Notes: generated from the letters alone by a model not told the origin. A stretch of 64,000 nucleotides of DNA from Bradyrhizobium sp. AZCC 1693 (GCF_036924745.1 NZ_JAZHSD010000001.1:1178001-1242000), one strand, 5' to 3'; counted from the stretch's first letter, positions 32,990 to 41,844 are shown. Program-made: numbers and translations.

Positions 32990-33736
32990 TCAAGGATTCG
33001 CGATGAGCAACGGCTGCACGTTTGCGCCGCCAGCCATCAGGGGATTCGACGGCTCGAAGTGCTCGCGCAGCTCTCGCTTCCGGACGAGCGCGCGCGCAAC
33101 AACAAAGGCTTCCTTCAGGCTTCTGGCTCGCCGGAGCGCAACGTTGAAAAAGGCATCGCCGAAATAGGTCCACTTGGCCTTGTCCTGGCAGCCGAACGAT
33201 GGACGGTCGGCATCGGCCGCGGTGATGACCAGGACATCGGGGTTAGCGAGACGAGGGATAAAGACTCCGGAATAGCAGGCCGAGATAACCACCACCTTGT
33301 GTCGTACGCTCGTGCGCGCCAACATATCGGCGAGATTGGACGGCGTGAGCGTTTGGGTCAGTCGCCCCGCTTTCACTGCAAGACCGGCGCGGGAGCCATG
33401 CGAGGTCAGAATCAAAAACAGAACGTCGTTCTCGGTGTCCATTCCATTAGCTGCTACTCGCAACGACATGGTCAGGGCCTCGATCGTTGCGCCTCCGCCT
33501 TTCTTCGAATTGTATTGCACGTTGACTGGGCCGCTCCCGAAACGGCCCGCCACGACCTGTGCTGCGCCGGTCGCCTCGCGTCTAAACACGCCTTGATCGC
33601 CGAAAAGGCCAAAGGACACCACGCTCACCCTGGGAGCGTCCTCAACCGCGTGCGTCGGCGAAACCGACGCCACGACCGTCAAAACAAGCGCGATGAGCGG
33701 TGCGCCGAGCCGGCTGATCCAGGAGTTGGACGTCAT
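32990..33736 (-). CDS. Exported C13/caspase-like cysteine peptidase family protein
   Basis: 248 aa. A signal peptide (APLIALVLTVVASVSPTHA) precedes a caspase-hemoglobinase fold. LFLILTSHGSRAGL supplies the catalytic His-Gly, and HKVVVISACYSGVFIP the Cys in an A-C-Y-S-G box, as in C13 (legumain/GPI-transamidase-like) bacterial proteins. PDVLVITAADADRPSFGC follows, as in family members. The ATG at 33736 is preferred to 33808 because it begins the signal peptide. Substrate unknown; it would act in the periplasm. Confidence 0.85.
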   Translation of the reverse strand: MTSNSWISRLGAPLIALVLTVVASVSPTHAVEDAPRVSVVSFGLFGDQGVFRREATGAAQVVAGRFGSGPVNVQYNSKKGGGATIEALTMSLRVAANGMDTENDVLFLILTSHGSRAGLAVKAGRLTQTLTPSNLADMLARTSVRHKVVVISACYSGVFIPRLANPDVLVITAADADRPSFGCQDKAKWTYFGDAFFNVALRRARSLKEAFVVARALVRKRELREHFEPSNPLMAGGANVQPLLIANP

Positions 33737-33874
33737 TGCGAACCTTGTCTCGTCAGCGCCACCATAGCATAGCGGCCCAATCCGCGACACGCGCTGGTGG
33801 CCAACCATCCGGCCTTCATCAAGCCCAGACCAATCGGCATCCTGTTCCGCGCGAGTGAGTCCGCGTCCTGAATT

Positions 33875-34354
33875 CTATGATGCCGCCGCGCCTACAGCCT
33901 TTTGCCGCGCTGGTGGCGTCCAGCGGAAGGCGGCGCCGAACCTGTTCCAGACATTGATCGACGCCACCGCCGACGTGAGATAGGCGAGCTCTTTCTCGGA
34001 AAACTCCGCGCTCGCCGCTGCATAGACCTCGTCGCTGACGCCCTCGCTGAGCAAGGTCAGCGCCTCCGTCCAGGCCAGCGCGGCACGCTCGCGCGCGGAA
34101 AACTGCGGCGCCTCGCGCCAGACCACCACCAGATTGAGCTTGTCGGTGGGCACGCCGAGCTTCTCGCCCTCCAGGATGTGATACTGCACGCAGAAGGCAC
34201 AGCCGTTGATCTGCGAGGCGCGCAGCTTGATCAGTTCGAGCAGTTGCTTGTCCATGCCGGCCTTGCCCGCGACCTGGCTGAGCGCCAGCACGGCGTCGTA
34301 GGCGTCCGGCGTCAGCGCCATGAAGTCTTTGTATTCTTTCCGGGCGTGTGACAT
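33875..34354 (-). CDS. AhpD-like carboxymuconolactone decarboxylase family protein
   Basis: 159 aa all-helical CMD domain. The redox/proton-relay motif NGCAFCVQYHILEGEKLG contains the C-x-x-C and His of AhpD-like peroxidase-linked enzymes. LKLRAS/LIKLRASQ precedes it, and ALAWTEALTLLSEGVSD follows. It probably acts as an alkylhydroperoxidase-type antioxidant or carboxymuconolactone-type enzyme. Divergent from a MarR gene across a perfect inverted repeat, so likely controlled by that MarR protein. Confidence 0.9.
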   Translation of the reverse strand: MSHARKEYKDFMALTPDAYDAVLALSQVAGKAGMDKQLLELIKLRASQINGCAFCVQYHILEGEKLGVPTDKLNLVVVWREAPQFSARERAALAWTEALTLLSEGVSDEVYAAASAEFSEKELAYLTSAVASINVWNRFGAAFRWTPPARQKAVGAAAS

Positions 34355-34370
34355 CTCTGGTGCCTCATGT

Positions 34371-34405
34371 TATCAGTGCTCTGATTTATTATAAGAGCAC
34401 TGATA
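34371..34405. promoter_or_regulatory. Inverted-repeat operator between AhpD-like and MarR genes
   Basis: TATCAGTGCTCT - 11 bp AT-rich spacer - AGAGCACTGATA: perfect 12-bp arms, 16 bases from the AhpD-like start and touching the MarR start codon. The spacing and symmetry match MarR-dimer sites, which usually lie between the divergent target and the regulator gene. Confidence 0.75.
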
Positions 34406-35001
34406 TGTTGTGCAAGGCACTGCGGAACACCACGGCACGGTCGCGAAATGCACCGGCGAAAAAATTGCGAGAAAAATCGCAAGGATGGCGAAAGCCGTCG
34501 GCCGGAAGTGTCGGCCGGCAGTCGCAGCAAACGTCCGCCGAAAATTCCGCGCCCCAACTGCCGCCGCCGCCCGGCGAAGGCAAACGCGGCGAGCAGGGCT
34601 ATCTCGCCTATCTGCTGCGCCAGGCCCAGGCCGCGACGCGGCTGGCGATGGAGCGGTCGCTGGCCGACCTGGGCGTCACCTCGCCGCAATTCGTGGTGCT
34701 GACGATGCTCAAGGCCTATCCCGGCCTGTCCGGCGCAGACGTCGCGCGGGTGGCGATGCTGACGCCGCAGACCGTCGGCGTCATCATCCGCAATCTCGAG
34801 CGTGACGGCGCCATCACGAAGACCCCGCATCCCGTTCATGGCCGGATGCTCCAGTGGATGGTGACGACGCGGGGCGCTGCTTTGCTCGACAGGTGCAAGC
34901 GACACGCGCAAATGATCGAGCAACGGCTGACGGCCGGGCTGTCCGCCAGGGACCAGACCATGATCCGTCGCTGGCTGGCCAAAATCTCCGCGGATTTGTG
35001 A
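34405..35001 (+). CDS. MarR-family transcriptional regulator
   Basis: 198 aa. A basic 70-residue N-terminal extension (Lys/Arg/Ser-rich) precedes the winged-helix domain: SLADLGVTSPQFVVLTML, GLSGADVARVAMLTPQTVGVI, IRNLERDGAITKTPHPVHGRM and a C-terminal dimer helix. ATG at 34405 overlaps the operator; internal starts are possible because the family usually begins near YLAYLLRQAQ. It probably represses itself and the divergent AhpD-like gene. Confidence 0.88.
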   Translation: MLCKALRNTTARSRNAPAKKLREKSQGWRKPSAGSVGRQSQQTSAENSAPQLPPPPGEGKRGEQGYLAYLLRQAQAATRLAMERSLADLGVTSPQFVVLTMLKAYPGLSGADVARVAMLTPQTVGVIIRNLERDGAITKTPHPVHGRMLQWMVTTRGAALLDRCKRHAQMIEQRLTAGLSARDQTMIRRWLAKISADL

Positions 35002-35068
35002 GTGAATCGCCGGTTCCCGCGGCGTCTTGGCTTTTGGCGCAGGCCCGCCGGGCCGCTAGAATGCGGGC

Positions 35069-36301
35069 ATGAAACAGCCCGATTCTCTGACGAACCCGAC
35101 CCGCCGCGCCCTGTTGCAAGGCGGCATCGGTGCCGGCGCCCTGCTCGCGGCGCGGCTTCCCGCGTTTGCCGCCCCGCCCGGCTTCGACCAATGGCGCGAC
35201 AATTTTCGTTCGCGCGCACTTGCAAAAGGCATTTCGGACGCGACCTGGACGCGGGTGATGGGCCGCATCGAGCCCGACATGAGCGTGTTCCGGCAGATGC
35301 AGAAGCAGCCGGAATTCCACGAGCAGATCTGGCAATACATCAACCGTCGCGTCTCGGACTGGCGCATCATCAACGGCCGCGAAGCCCTGAAGAAGCACGA
35401 GGCGCTGTTCGCCCGGATCGAGCAGGATTTTGGCGTCGAGCGCGGCACGCTGCTGGCGCTGTGGGGCGTTGAATCGGCCTATGGCGATCCGCTGGTGCAG
35501 CAGAACCATATGCGCCCCATTTTTCCAGCGCTCGCCGCACTCGCCTGGAACGAGCCGCGCCGCCGCGCCTATTGGGAAACCGAACTGATCAACGCGCTGA
35601 AGATCGTCGACCGCGGCTGGGGTACGCCGGAGGAAATGCGCGGCTCCTGGGCCGGCGCGATGGGCCATACGCAATGGATGCCGGAAGTCTGGCTCAATGT
35701 CGGCATGGATTACGACAAGGACGGCCGCGTCTCGCCGTTCGGCAAGCCCGACGATGCGCTCGGCTCAAGCGCGCGCTTTCTGCTCAACCGCGGCAAGTAT
35801 CACCGCGGCGAGCATTGGGGCTATGAGGTCAACGCGTCCGGCGCGGCGTCGAGCGGCAACCGGACCTACGCGGCATGGACCAGCGCCGGCGTGACACGCG
35901 CCGACGGCAAGCCATTCCCGCAGCCGAATGCGTCGGCGCAAATGTGGGTGCCGGTCGCCGGCGGGCCTTCGTTCCTGCTGGGTCCGAATTTCTATTCGGT
36001 GAAAAGCTACAACCCGTCGATGAACTACGCGCTGGCGATCTGCCATCTCGGCGACCGCATCCTGGGCGCGCCGCCGTTCATCCACCCATTCCCCGGCTCC
36101 GAACGCGCGCTGACGCTTGCGGAGGTGCAGGAGGTGCAGACCCGGCTGACAAAAGCCGGCTTCGACACCGGCGGCACCGACGGCCGCGTCGGCAACGACA
36201 CGATGAAGGCGGTGAAGGACTATCAGACCAAGATGGGATTGTTGCCGGCCGACGGCTATGGCGGGCTGAAGGTGCTGACGCGGTTGCGGCAGGGCGGTTA
36301 G
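35069..36301 (+). CDS. Lytic murein transglycosylase (MltB family) with peptidoglycan-binding domain
   Basis: 410 aa. Tat-type signal (NPTRRALLQGGIGAGALLAA). The catalytic domain shows ALWGVESAYGDP with the conserved catalytic Glu, GSWAGAMGHTQWMP and DALGSSARFL. A C-terminal peptidoglycan-binding domain (LAEVQEVQTRLTKAGFDTGG, DGRVGNDTMKAVKDYQ) follows. It cleaves glycan strands to 1,6-anhydro-muropeptides in the periplasm. A shorter paralogue lies at 48068. Confidence 0.92.
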   Translation: MKQPDSLTNPTRRALLQGGIGAGALLAARLPAFAAPPGFDQWRDNFRSRALAKGISDATWTRVMGRIEPDMSVFRQMQKQPEFHEQIWQYINRRVSDWRIINGREALKKHEALFARIEQDFGVERGTLLALWGVESAYGDPLVQQNHMRPIFPALAALAWNEPRRRAYWETELINALKIVDRGWGTPEEMRGSWAGAMGHTQWMPEVWLNVGMDYDKDGRVSPFGKPDDALGSSARFLLNRGKYHRGEHWGYEVNASGAASSGNRTYAAWTSAGVTRADGKPFPQPNASAQMWVPVAGGPSFLLGPNFYSVKSYNPSMNYALAICHLGDRILGAPPFIHPFPGSERALTLAEVQEVQTRLTKAGFDTGGTDGRVGNDTMKAVKDYQTKMGLLPADGYGGLKVLTRLRQGG

Positions 36302-36655
36302 TTCACCGTAGCGACCAGCCCCATCGTCATTGCGAGCGAGGCGATCGCCTCGGTCTATCCGCAGTCCGTGGTGCAGACCTGCATCGTGCACCTGACGTCG
36401 CCGCACTGCTGTCGAAATAGCAACCTGCTCGCGCCAATGCGCAGACGCGCTTCGGTCCAACTTTTGCCGGCATACGCAACGTATGGTTAACCCGCAAGCG
36501 ATCGTTCTTACATCCGCCAGACGTCGCTTGCAGACGGCTCTCCGAAGGGCGCGTTCGCGCCCGCTTCCACAACGATGCGTCACCATGCCGGTGCGATCGG
36601 TTCGCTATCGAGCCCGCAGGGGGTTATACGAATGTTCAACTTTAGGGGACAAAAA
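36302..36655. other. Intergenic upstream of the beta-barrel gene
   Basis: About 350 bases with no gene. 36326-36360 resembles a dispersed repeat starting CGTCATTGCGAGCGAGGCG. A GAAGGGCGCG/CGCGCCCGCTTC hairpin lies near 36545-36568. The end holds the leader and ribosome site (AGGGGACAAAA) of the OMP gene. Confidence 0.45.
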
Positions 36656-37315
36656 ATGAAAAGACTACTTCTAGCTGCTGTGGCCCTTTCGGTCGCGACT
36701 GCGGCCTCGGCCGCCGACATGCAGGCGCGGCCCTACACCAAGGCGCCCCCGGCAGCGGTGGTTGCGGCATATAATTGGTCCGGCTTCTATATCGGCGCGA
36801 TGGGTGGCTATGGCTGGGACAGCGGGAACAGCAGCGGCGGGTTCGGCGGCGGCACTATCGGCTATAACTGGCAATTCCCAGGCAGTCAGTTTGTTTTCGG
36901 TATCGAAGTCGACGCCGCCGGCGCCAGCATCAAGGACAGCCTCACCGCAGACATCGGCGGGGGTGTCCTGGCCACGGAGGAGCTCAAGATCAACTCGTTC
37001 GGCAGCGTGACCGGCCGCGCGGGCTTCGCGATGGATGCGGCCCTCATCTACGCCAAGGGCGGTTTTGCGTGGGCCAACAGAAAGGACTCCGTTTCAGTGC
37101 CAGGGCTCGGCGCGTTTTCGGATAGCCAGTCTCATACGGGATACACCCTCGGCGGCGGCCTCGAATACCTGTTCACGCCGAACTGGTCGGCCAAGGGCGA
37201 ATACATGTACACCAGCCTCGGCAGCAAGACCTACAATCTGGGCGGCGACCTGTTTGACTCCGGCACCATCGACTTCCACACCATCAAGGTCGGCGTGAAC
37301 TATCACTTCAGGTGA
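36656..37315 (+). CDS. Outer-membrane beta-barrel protein (Omp25/RopB-like)
   Basis: 219 aa. Signal peptide MKRLLLAAVALSVATAASAA, then YNWSGFYIGAMGGYGWDSG, the usual opening of rhizobial Omp25-like barrels. Alternating strands follow, with SVTGRAGFAMDAALIYAKGGFAW, GYTLGGGLEYLF and a final HTIKVGVNYHFR ending in aromatic-Arg as barrel proteins do. Likely an 8-stranded surface protein. ATG at 36656 chosen over in-frame upstream Mets because it begins the signal peptide. Confidence 0.9.
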   Translation: MKRLLLAAVALSVATAASAADMQARPYTKAPPAAVVAAYNWSGFYIGAMGGYGWDSGNSSGGFGGGTIGYNWQFPGSQFVFGIEVDAAGASIKDSLTADIGGGVLATEELKINSFGSVTGRAGFAMDAALIYAKGGFAWANRKDSVSVPGLGAFSDSQSHTGYTLGGGLEYLFTPNWSAKGEYMYTSLGSKTYNLGGDLFDSGTIDFHTIKVGVNYHFR

Positions 37316-37355
37316 GACGACTCGTGTCGCTGCGTAGATGGGGTAACGGGCCCCG

Positions 37356-37433
37356 GCCCGCCTTCCAAGCAAGCCGCGCTTGCTACGGCGCTGTTGGGTA
37401 GCGCGCTTCGCGCGGCTTGCTTGGAAGGCGGGC
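37356..37433 (+). ncRNA. 24-bp perfect hairpin in the non-coding left end of IS110 no. 2
   Basis: Arms 37356-37379 and 37410-37433 (GCCCGCCTTCCAAGCAAGCC... and its complement) are perfect over 24 bp with a 30-nt loop. Position upstream of the IS110 recombinase suggests part of a bridge RNA. It might alternatively be the terminator of the OMP gene that ends 40 bp earlier, though no T-run follows. Confidence 0.35.
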
Positions 37434-37507
37434 GGTCGTCCCTCACATTGATGGTGTTACGGAGTCAGAGGGATGAGCCTCGCTCCAAGCATCGAGGAGA
37501 GACGACC

Positions 37508-38536
37508 ATGAACCACTATGCCGGAATCGACGTGTCATTGGAATGCTCGAGCGTGTGTGTTGTTGACGCAAGCGGCAAGATTTTGCGCGAGGCCAGGGTG
37601 GCCAGCGAGCCGGAGGCGCTGATCGCCTGGTTCCGGCAGTCTGGCTTTGAGTTTGAGCGGATCGGGCTGGAAGCCGGGCCCTTGTCGCAATGGCTGTTTG
37701 CGGGGATGAAGGCGGCCGGCCTCGCCGTTGAGCTGCTCGAGACGCGGCACGTGCGGAAGGCGTTCGAGGCGATGCCGGTCAAGTCGGATCGCAACGATGC
37801 ACGCGGGATTGCGCAACTGATGCGGCTGGGCTGGTTCCGGCCGGTGCACTGCAAATCGATCAGTGCGCAAGAGACCCGATCGCTGTTGACCGCCCGCAAG
37901 CTGGTGCAATCGAAGCTTCTCGACGTCGAGAACAGCCTGCGCGGGATCCTGCGCGGTTTTGGCCTCAAGGTTGGCAAGACGACCGGGCAGACTTTCGCGG
38001 GACGGATCGAGGAACTCGTGGACGGCCATCCGCACCTGCAAATGATCGCCAAGGCGCTGCTGGCGGTGCGAGCGGTGCTGCGGACCGAGTTCGCAGCTTT
38101 CGAGAAGCATACCCGCAGGATGGTGCGGTCCGATACGCAGGCACGGCTGCTGACGTCAGTCCCGGCGGTCGGCCCGATCGTGGCGCTGACCTATGCCAGC
38201 GCAATCGACGATCCGACCCGGTTCAAATCGTCGAAGCAGGCAGGAGCCCATTTCGGGTTGACCCCGAAGAAGCATCAATCCGGTGAGACCGACTACACCG
38301 GCCGGATCAGCAAGATCGGTGACGCCTCGGTGCGCACGGCGCTCTATGAGGCTGCCAACGTCATGCTGACCAAGCCGCTCAAGGGCTGTTCGCAATTGAA
38401 GAGCTGGGCCATGCGGATCAAAAAGCGCGCCGGCATGAGCAAAGCCAAGGTGGCGTTGGCGCGCCGGCTCGCGGTGATCATGCACCGCATGCTCGCCGAC
38501 GGAACACCCTTCAACGCCGCTGCGGCGGCAGCCTAA
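37508..38536 (+). CDS. IS110-family transposase
   Basis: 342 aa. DEDD residues: Asp8 (YAGIDVSLE), Glu in IGLEAGPLSQ, and the pair in VKSDRNDARGIAQL. The C-terminal Tnp_20 domain starts near LLTSVPAVGPIVAL and includes KSSKQAGAHFGLTPKKHQSG and the RISKIGDASVRTALYEAAN block. ATG at 37508 after GAGGAGAGACGACC. Clearly a different IS110 branch from the copy at 609. Appears intact. Confidence 0.92.
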   Translation: MNHYAGIDVSLECSSVCVVDASGKILREARVASEPEALIAWFRQSGFEFERIGLEAGPLSQWLFAGMKAAGLAVELLETRHVRKAFEAMPVKSDRNDARGIAQLMRLGWFRPVHCKSISAQETRSLLTARKLVQSKLLDVENSLRGILRGFGLKVGKTTGQTFAGRIEELVDGHPHLQMIAKALLAVRAVLRTEFAAFEKHTRRMVRSDTQARLLTSVPAVGPIVALTYASAIDDPTRFKSSKQAGAHFGLTPKKHQSGETDYTGRISKIGDASVRTALYEAANVMLTKPLKGCSQLKSWAMRIKKRAGMSKAKVALARRLAVIMHRMLADGTPFNAAAAAA

Positions 38537-38779
38537 CAGGGAGAAACAGCAGTTTTCGGGCGGGTCACGACACCAGGCCTTCTCGAAGCGAAGTCCCTTC
38601 GCCGGGACGATGGATCAGGTCAGGCCGTTGCCCACCAGGTCGCCTCGTGAGCACGCTCAACGTAGATTGGTCGACCTATCCTCTTCCAACCCCATCAGGT
38701 GGCGGCCCTGCGCCGACCCCGTACAGAAGCGAGACCCCGGCGGGCGGACAACGCAAAGGGATTGACTAATCGAGGCCCG

Positions 38780-38882
38780 TTACAGAAGCGTGGGCAAAGC
38801 GCAAGCGTGCCCACCATTCAGCATGACGCTCTTCGAGAGATGGTGGGCACGGCGCTAACGCGCCTTTGCCCACCCACGGATT
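38780..38882. repeat. Dispersed palindromic repeat (GTGGGCA type)
   Basis: GTGGGCAAAGCGCAAGCGTGCCCAC and, in mirror order, GTGGGCACGGCGCTAACGCGCCTTTGCCCAC flank a short centre (TTCAGCATGACGCTCTTCGAG). Two stem-loops of the kind scattered through Bradyrhizobium chromosomes. Together with 38537-38780 it fills the gap after IS110 no. 2; no gene seen. Confidence 0.65.
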
Positions 38883-38892
38883 TACGAAAAAC

Positions 38893-39750
38893 TCAGATCA
38901 CCTCGAGCACCAGCTCCATCGTCATCAGCACCGGATTGTCGCCGCGCATCAGCCGTCCCTCGGCGATGCCGCCGAGATAATCGACCAGCGCGATATCGAG
39001 CTCTGCCTGCAGCGTGCCGTCAGCGCCGGGCGCAATGGTGCCGGCCTTGATCGCAAGCTCGGTCGCAAACGGCACGACGGTCCGGCCATCGGTGAAATGC
39101 GCGCCGATCGTGGAGCCGACGCCGCCGTGAATCCGCGCGCGCAAAATTCCGTGCTGCCGGCAGAAGGTCTCCAGCGCCGCAGCAAAATCCTGATTCGGCC
39201 GCAGCCGCAGCGCGAACGCCCGGCTCTCGGCCTTCACATCGGTACCGGCGAGCGCGACCGGACCGAACAGTTTGAAATTGGTCTCGGGATCGGGTTCGGC
39301 CGTGAAGATCGCGCCGTCGATGCCGAACGCTTCCACCGCGAACGATTCGGCGACGATGCTCTCCTCGGGAAGAATGTGGCCGCCGTGCAGATGTCCGTCA
39401 GTCTCGGTCCACAGCCCGTGGCAATGAAAGAACGGCGCGCCGTCACGCTCGCCGAGCGTCATCGCGCCGAGCTTCAGCCGCGTGATGCCGGAGGGTCGGA
39501 ACGTGTCGCTGTAGAACGCCGCATTGTCGCCGGTCTTCGACAGCGCCGGCATCACATAGGCAAAGGGCCCAAGCGCCCCTCCCCGCATGCTCAATACGCC
39601 GCCGGAAAATCCGGCTTCGGCAAAGCCGCGGCGCGCGGCCTCGAGCAGCGGCAGGCCGGCGGCAAGCCTGAATGAAAACGCCCGCCCCCGCCCCTCGACC
39701 CATTGGATGCGTTCAGGCGCAGGCGGCCCGGGCTGCGCGATGCTGCGCAT
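38893..39750 (-). CDS. PCC-domain (DUF296) protein, duplicated domain
   Basis: 285 aa with two PCC/DUF296-like halves. The first has PLLEAARRGFAEAGFSGGVL, GERDGAPFFHCHGLW, GHLHGGHILPE. The second has DFAAALETFCRQHGILRAR, VGSTIGAHF and ELDIALVDYLGGIAEG. The HCHGxW...HGGHxLP pattern is the putative metal/nucleotide site of PCC domains. It begins 4 bp after the stop of an acyl-CoA synthetase gene, so it is in an operon with it. Biochemical role unproven. Confidence 0.85.
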   Translation of the reverse strand: MRSIAQPGPPAPERIQWVEGRGRAFSFRLAAGLPLLEAARRGFAEAGFSGGVLSMRGGALGPFAYVMPALSKTGDNAAFYSDTFRPSGITRLKLGAMTLGERDGAPFFHCHGLWTETDGHLHGGHILPEESIVAESFAVEAFGIDGAIFTAEPDPETNFKLFGPVALAGTDVKAESRAFALRLRPNQDFAAALETFCRQHGILRARIHGGVGSTIGAHFTDGRTVVPFATELAIKAGTIAPGADGTLQAELDIALVDYLGGIAEGRLMRGDNPVLMTMELVLEVI

Positions 39751-39754
39751 CGCC

Positions 39755-41392
39755 TCAGCTACCCGTCTTGGATATGAGCTCAAGCAACCCTCGCGCCTCG
39801 AGTTCGTCGCGGACCAGCCGCTTCGGAATCTTGCCGTAGCCGGATTTCGGCAACGCGTCCCAGAAGAAGAAGCGCTTCGGCATCTTGTAACGCGGCACCT
39901 TCGGCGCCAGGAACGCGGCCAGCTCCGCCTCGCTCACCGCGGCTGCGCCCTCGCGCGCGACGCAGACGGCGACGCCAACCTCGCCCCAGAACGGGTCGGG
40001 CACGCCGAGTACGGCGACCTCGCCGATCGCCGGGTGCGTGAGAATCTTCTCCTCGACCTCGCGCGGATAGATGTTGGAGCCGCCCGAGATGTACATGTCC
40101 GAGGCGCGGCCGGTGATGTAGACGAATCCCTCCTCGTCCATGTGGCCGAGATCGCCGGTACGAAACCAGCCGTCGCGAAATGCCTTCGCGTTGGCCTCGG
40201 GGTTGTCGTAATAGCCGGCAAACACGGCGGGACCGATCACGCAGATTTCGCCGGTTTCGAACGGTTTCAGCTCGCGCCCGTCGTCGCCCTGGATCGAGAC
40301 CTGCATGCCCGTGCGCTCGAAGCCGCAGGTGCCAATGCGGGCCTGCGGACCGTCCTCGGCGTCGTGCAGACTGGCCGGCATCACCGTGATGTTGCCGGTG
40401 ACCTCGCCGAGACCGAAATATTGCACCAAAACCTTGCCGAGCTTGCCCAGCGCCGCCTTCTGATCCTCGCGGTACATCGGCGCACCGGCGTAGATCACAA
40501 AGCGCAGCGAGGAATGATCGAACTTATCGACCGCGGGATGCTCGACCATCATCTTCAGAATGGTGGGCACGGTAAAAATGTTGCTGACGCGATGCGCCTC
40601 GATCAGCCGGAACGCTTCGGCGATGTCGAATTTTTCCGAGGGCAGCAGGATGGTCGGCACGCCGCGCGCGGCCTGCACGAGCTGGTGCACGCCGGCGCCA
40701 TGCGACAGCGGCGCGACCACCAGCGAGGCATCCGTCTCCGTCGTGCCCGGCATCAGGTCGGCGAGATGATTCGTCACTACAAAGGCCATCTGGCCATGGG
40801 TGAGAACGGCTGCCTTGGAGCGGCCGGTGGTGCCGGAGGTGAAGAAGAACCAGCAGGGATCGTCGTAGTCGACCGCGGCGTTATCGATCCTGGCGCCGGC
40901 CTGCGACGCGATCACCTCGCTCACCGCCCTTTCGCCAAACGTCCCCTCGCCGATCCGCCAGATGAATTCCAGCGCGGGGTTGGCGGCGGCCTTGGCGTGA
41001 TCAGGAAAATCGCCATGGCACAAAAACGCCTTCGCGCCGGAAGCGGTGGCGAGATAGGCGACCTCGTCCGGCATCAGGCGGAAATTGGTCGGCACCCAGA
41101 CCGCGCCCAGCCGAAACGCCGCGAACATCGACCAGAACATCTCGTCGCAATTCTTGGAATGGACCAGGACGCGGTCGCCCTTGACCACACCCCGCGCGGT
41201 GAGGCCCGCCGCCAGCGCCGAGACGTGGCCGTCGATCGCGCGCCAGGTCCAGGATCTGTCGCCCCAGATGAAGCCCGTGCGGTCGCCGTGCCGCCGGGCA
41301 TTCTGGGTCAGCATATGCGAAAGGTTCATCACCCGGCGCGACATCCGCGCCAGGCCGCCGCGCGGGGTGGGATCAGTCACGGTTTCAGTCAC
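39755..41392 (-). CDS. Acyl-CoA synthetase (ANL superfamily)
   Basis: 545 aa. AMP-binding P-loop-like FFFTSGTTGRSKAAVLTH, A5-type YFGLGEVTGN, DGWFRTGDLGHMDEEGFVYITGR, the hinge region and the C-terminal catalytic Lys in PKSGYGKIPKRLV. Activates a carboxylic acid to acyl-AMP and transfers it to CoA; chain length cannot be assigned. The listed start is GTG with a weak ribosome site; Met17 (41344) is an alternative. Co-directional with and 4 bp before the PCC-domain gene. Confidence 0.9.
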   Translation of the reverse strand: MTETVTDPTPRGGLARMSRRVMNLSHMLTQNARRHGDRTGFIWGDRSWTWRAIDGHVSALAAGLTARGVVKGDRVLVHSKNCDEMFWSMFAAFRLGAVWVPTNFRLMPDEVAYLATASGAKAFLCHGDFPDHAKAAANPALEFIWRIGEGTFGERAVSEVIASQAGARIDNAAVDYDDPCWFFFTSGTTGRSKAAVLTHGQMAFVVTNHLADLMPGTTETDASLVVAPLSHGAGVHQLVQAARGVPTILLPSEKFDIAEAFRLIEAHRVSNIFTVPTILKMMVEHPAVDKFDHSSLRFVIYAGAPMYREDQKAALGKLGKVLVQYFGLGEVTGNITVMPASLHDAEDGPQARIGTCGFERTGMQVSIQGDDGRELKPFETGEICVIGPAVFAGYYDNPEANAKAFRDGWFRTGDLGHMDEEGFVYITGRASDMYISGGSNIYPREVEEKILTHPAIGEVAVLGVPDPFWGEVGVAVCVAREGAAAVSEAELAAFLAPKVPRYKMPKRFFFWDALPKSGYGKIPKRLVRDELEARGLLELISKTGS

Positions 41393-41580
41393 AGGGAATC
41401 AACCATCACGCTTGGAAAAACAGACATGGAACACCTCATCGCAACGATAGCAGAAAGCCTGCCGCCTGCTCAAATCCGCAGGTCCGGGCATGATAGTCTG
41501 ATGGCCGGCGGCCGGCATCACCATGGTCCAGCCACGCATTTCCGTCCATTAGCCGCGCGCGAATGATTTAGAGGAACAAA

Positions 41581-41844
41581 ATGGTTACCCGCCGAGAATT
41601 GATATTGTCAGGCACAGCCGCCGTGCTGGCCGTTACCTTGCCGCACCACGCGTTCGCGGCTGACGACCCCGCCGGCATTCTCACCGCCATCTACAGCCGC
41701 GCTGCCAAGGGCAAGGGCGACCGGACCATTCGCTATGATTTCGTCCACGAGCCCGGCAGATGGAAGATCGACGAGATCAACGGTGTGGTCGACGGCGAGG
41801 CGTGGTCGCTCCGCGCCATCATCACCGACTTCCTCAAATACTAG
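41581..41844 (+). pseudogene. Exported DUF3828-like protein, probably internally deleted
   Basis: 87 aa. Tat-like signal (TRRELILSGTAAVLAVTLP) and the usual start DDPAGILTAIYSRAAKGKG are followed directly by RTIRYDFVHEPGRWKID and the family C-terminus GEAWSLRAIITDFLKY. Homologues I recall have some 80-90 residues between these blocks, so an in-frame internal deletion is likely. ATG at 41581 follows AGAGGAACAAA. It may be a non-functional relic. Confidence 0.55.

Larger units (their letters stand above)
37340..38570 (+). mobile_element. Second IS110-family element (ends approximate)
   Basis: It contains a full IS110 transposase (37508-38536) and a long 5' hairpin (37356-37433). No interrupted gene is available to fix the ends. 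The left limit must lie after the OMP stop (37315); the right limit probably lies shortly after 38536. No direct repeats are evident. Confidence 0.6.

Noticed and set aside
38866..41566. Long plus-strand frames opposite the PCC and acyl-CoA synthetase genes
   Set aside because: Arg/His-rich composition without motifs, lying antisense to two well-supported genes; typical GC-rich shadow ORFs.
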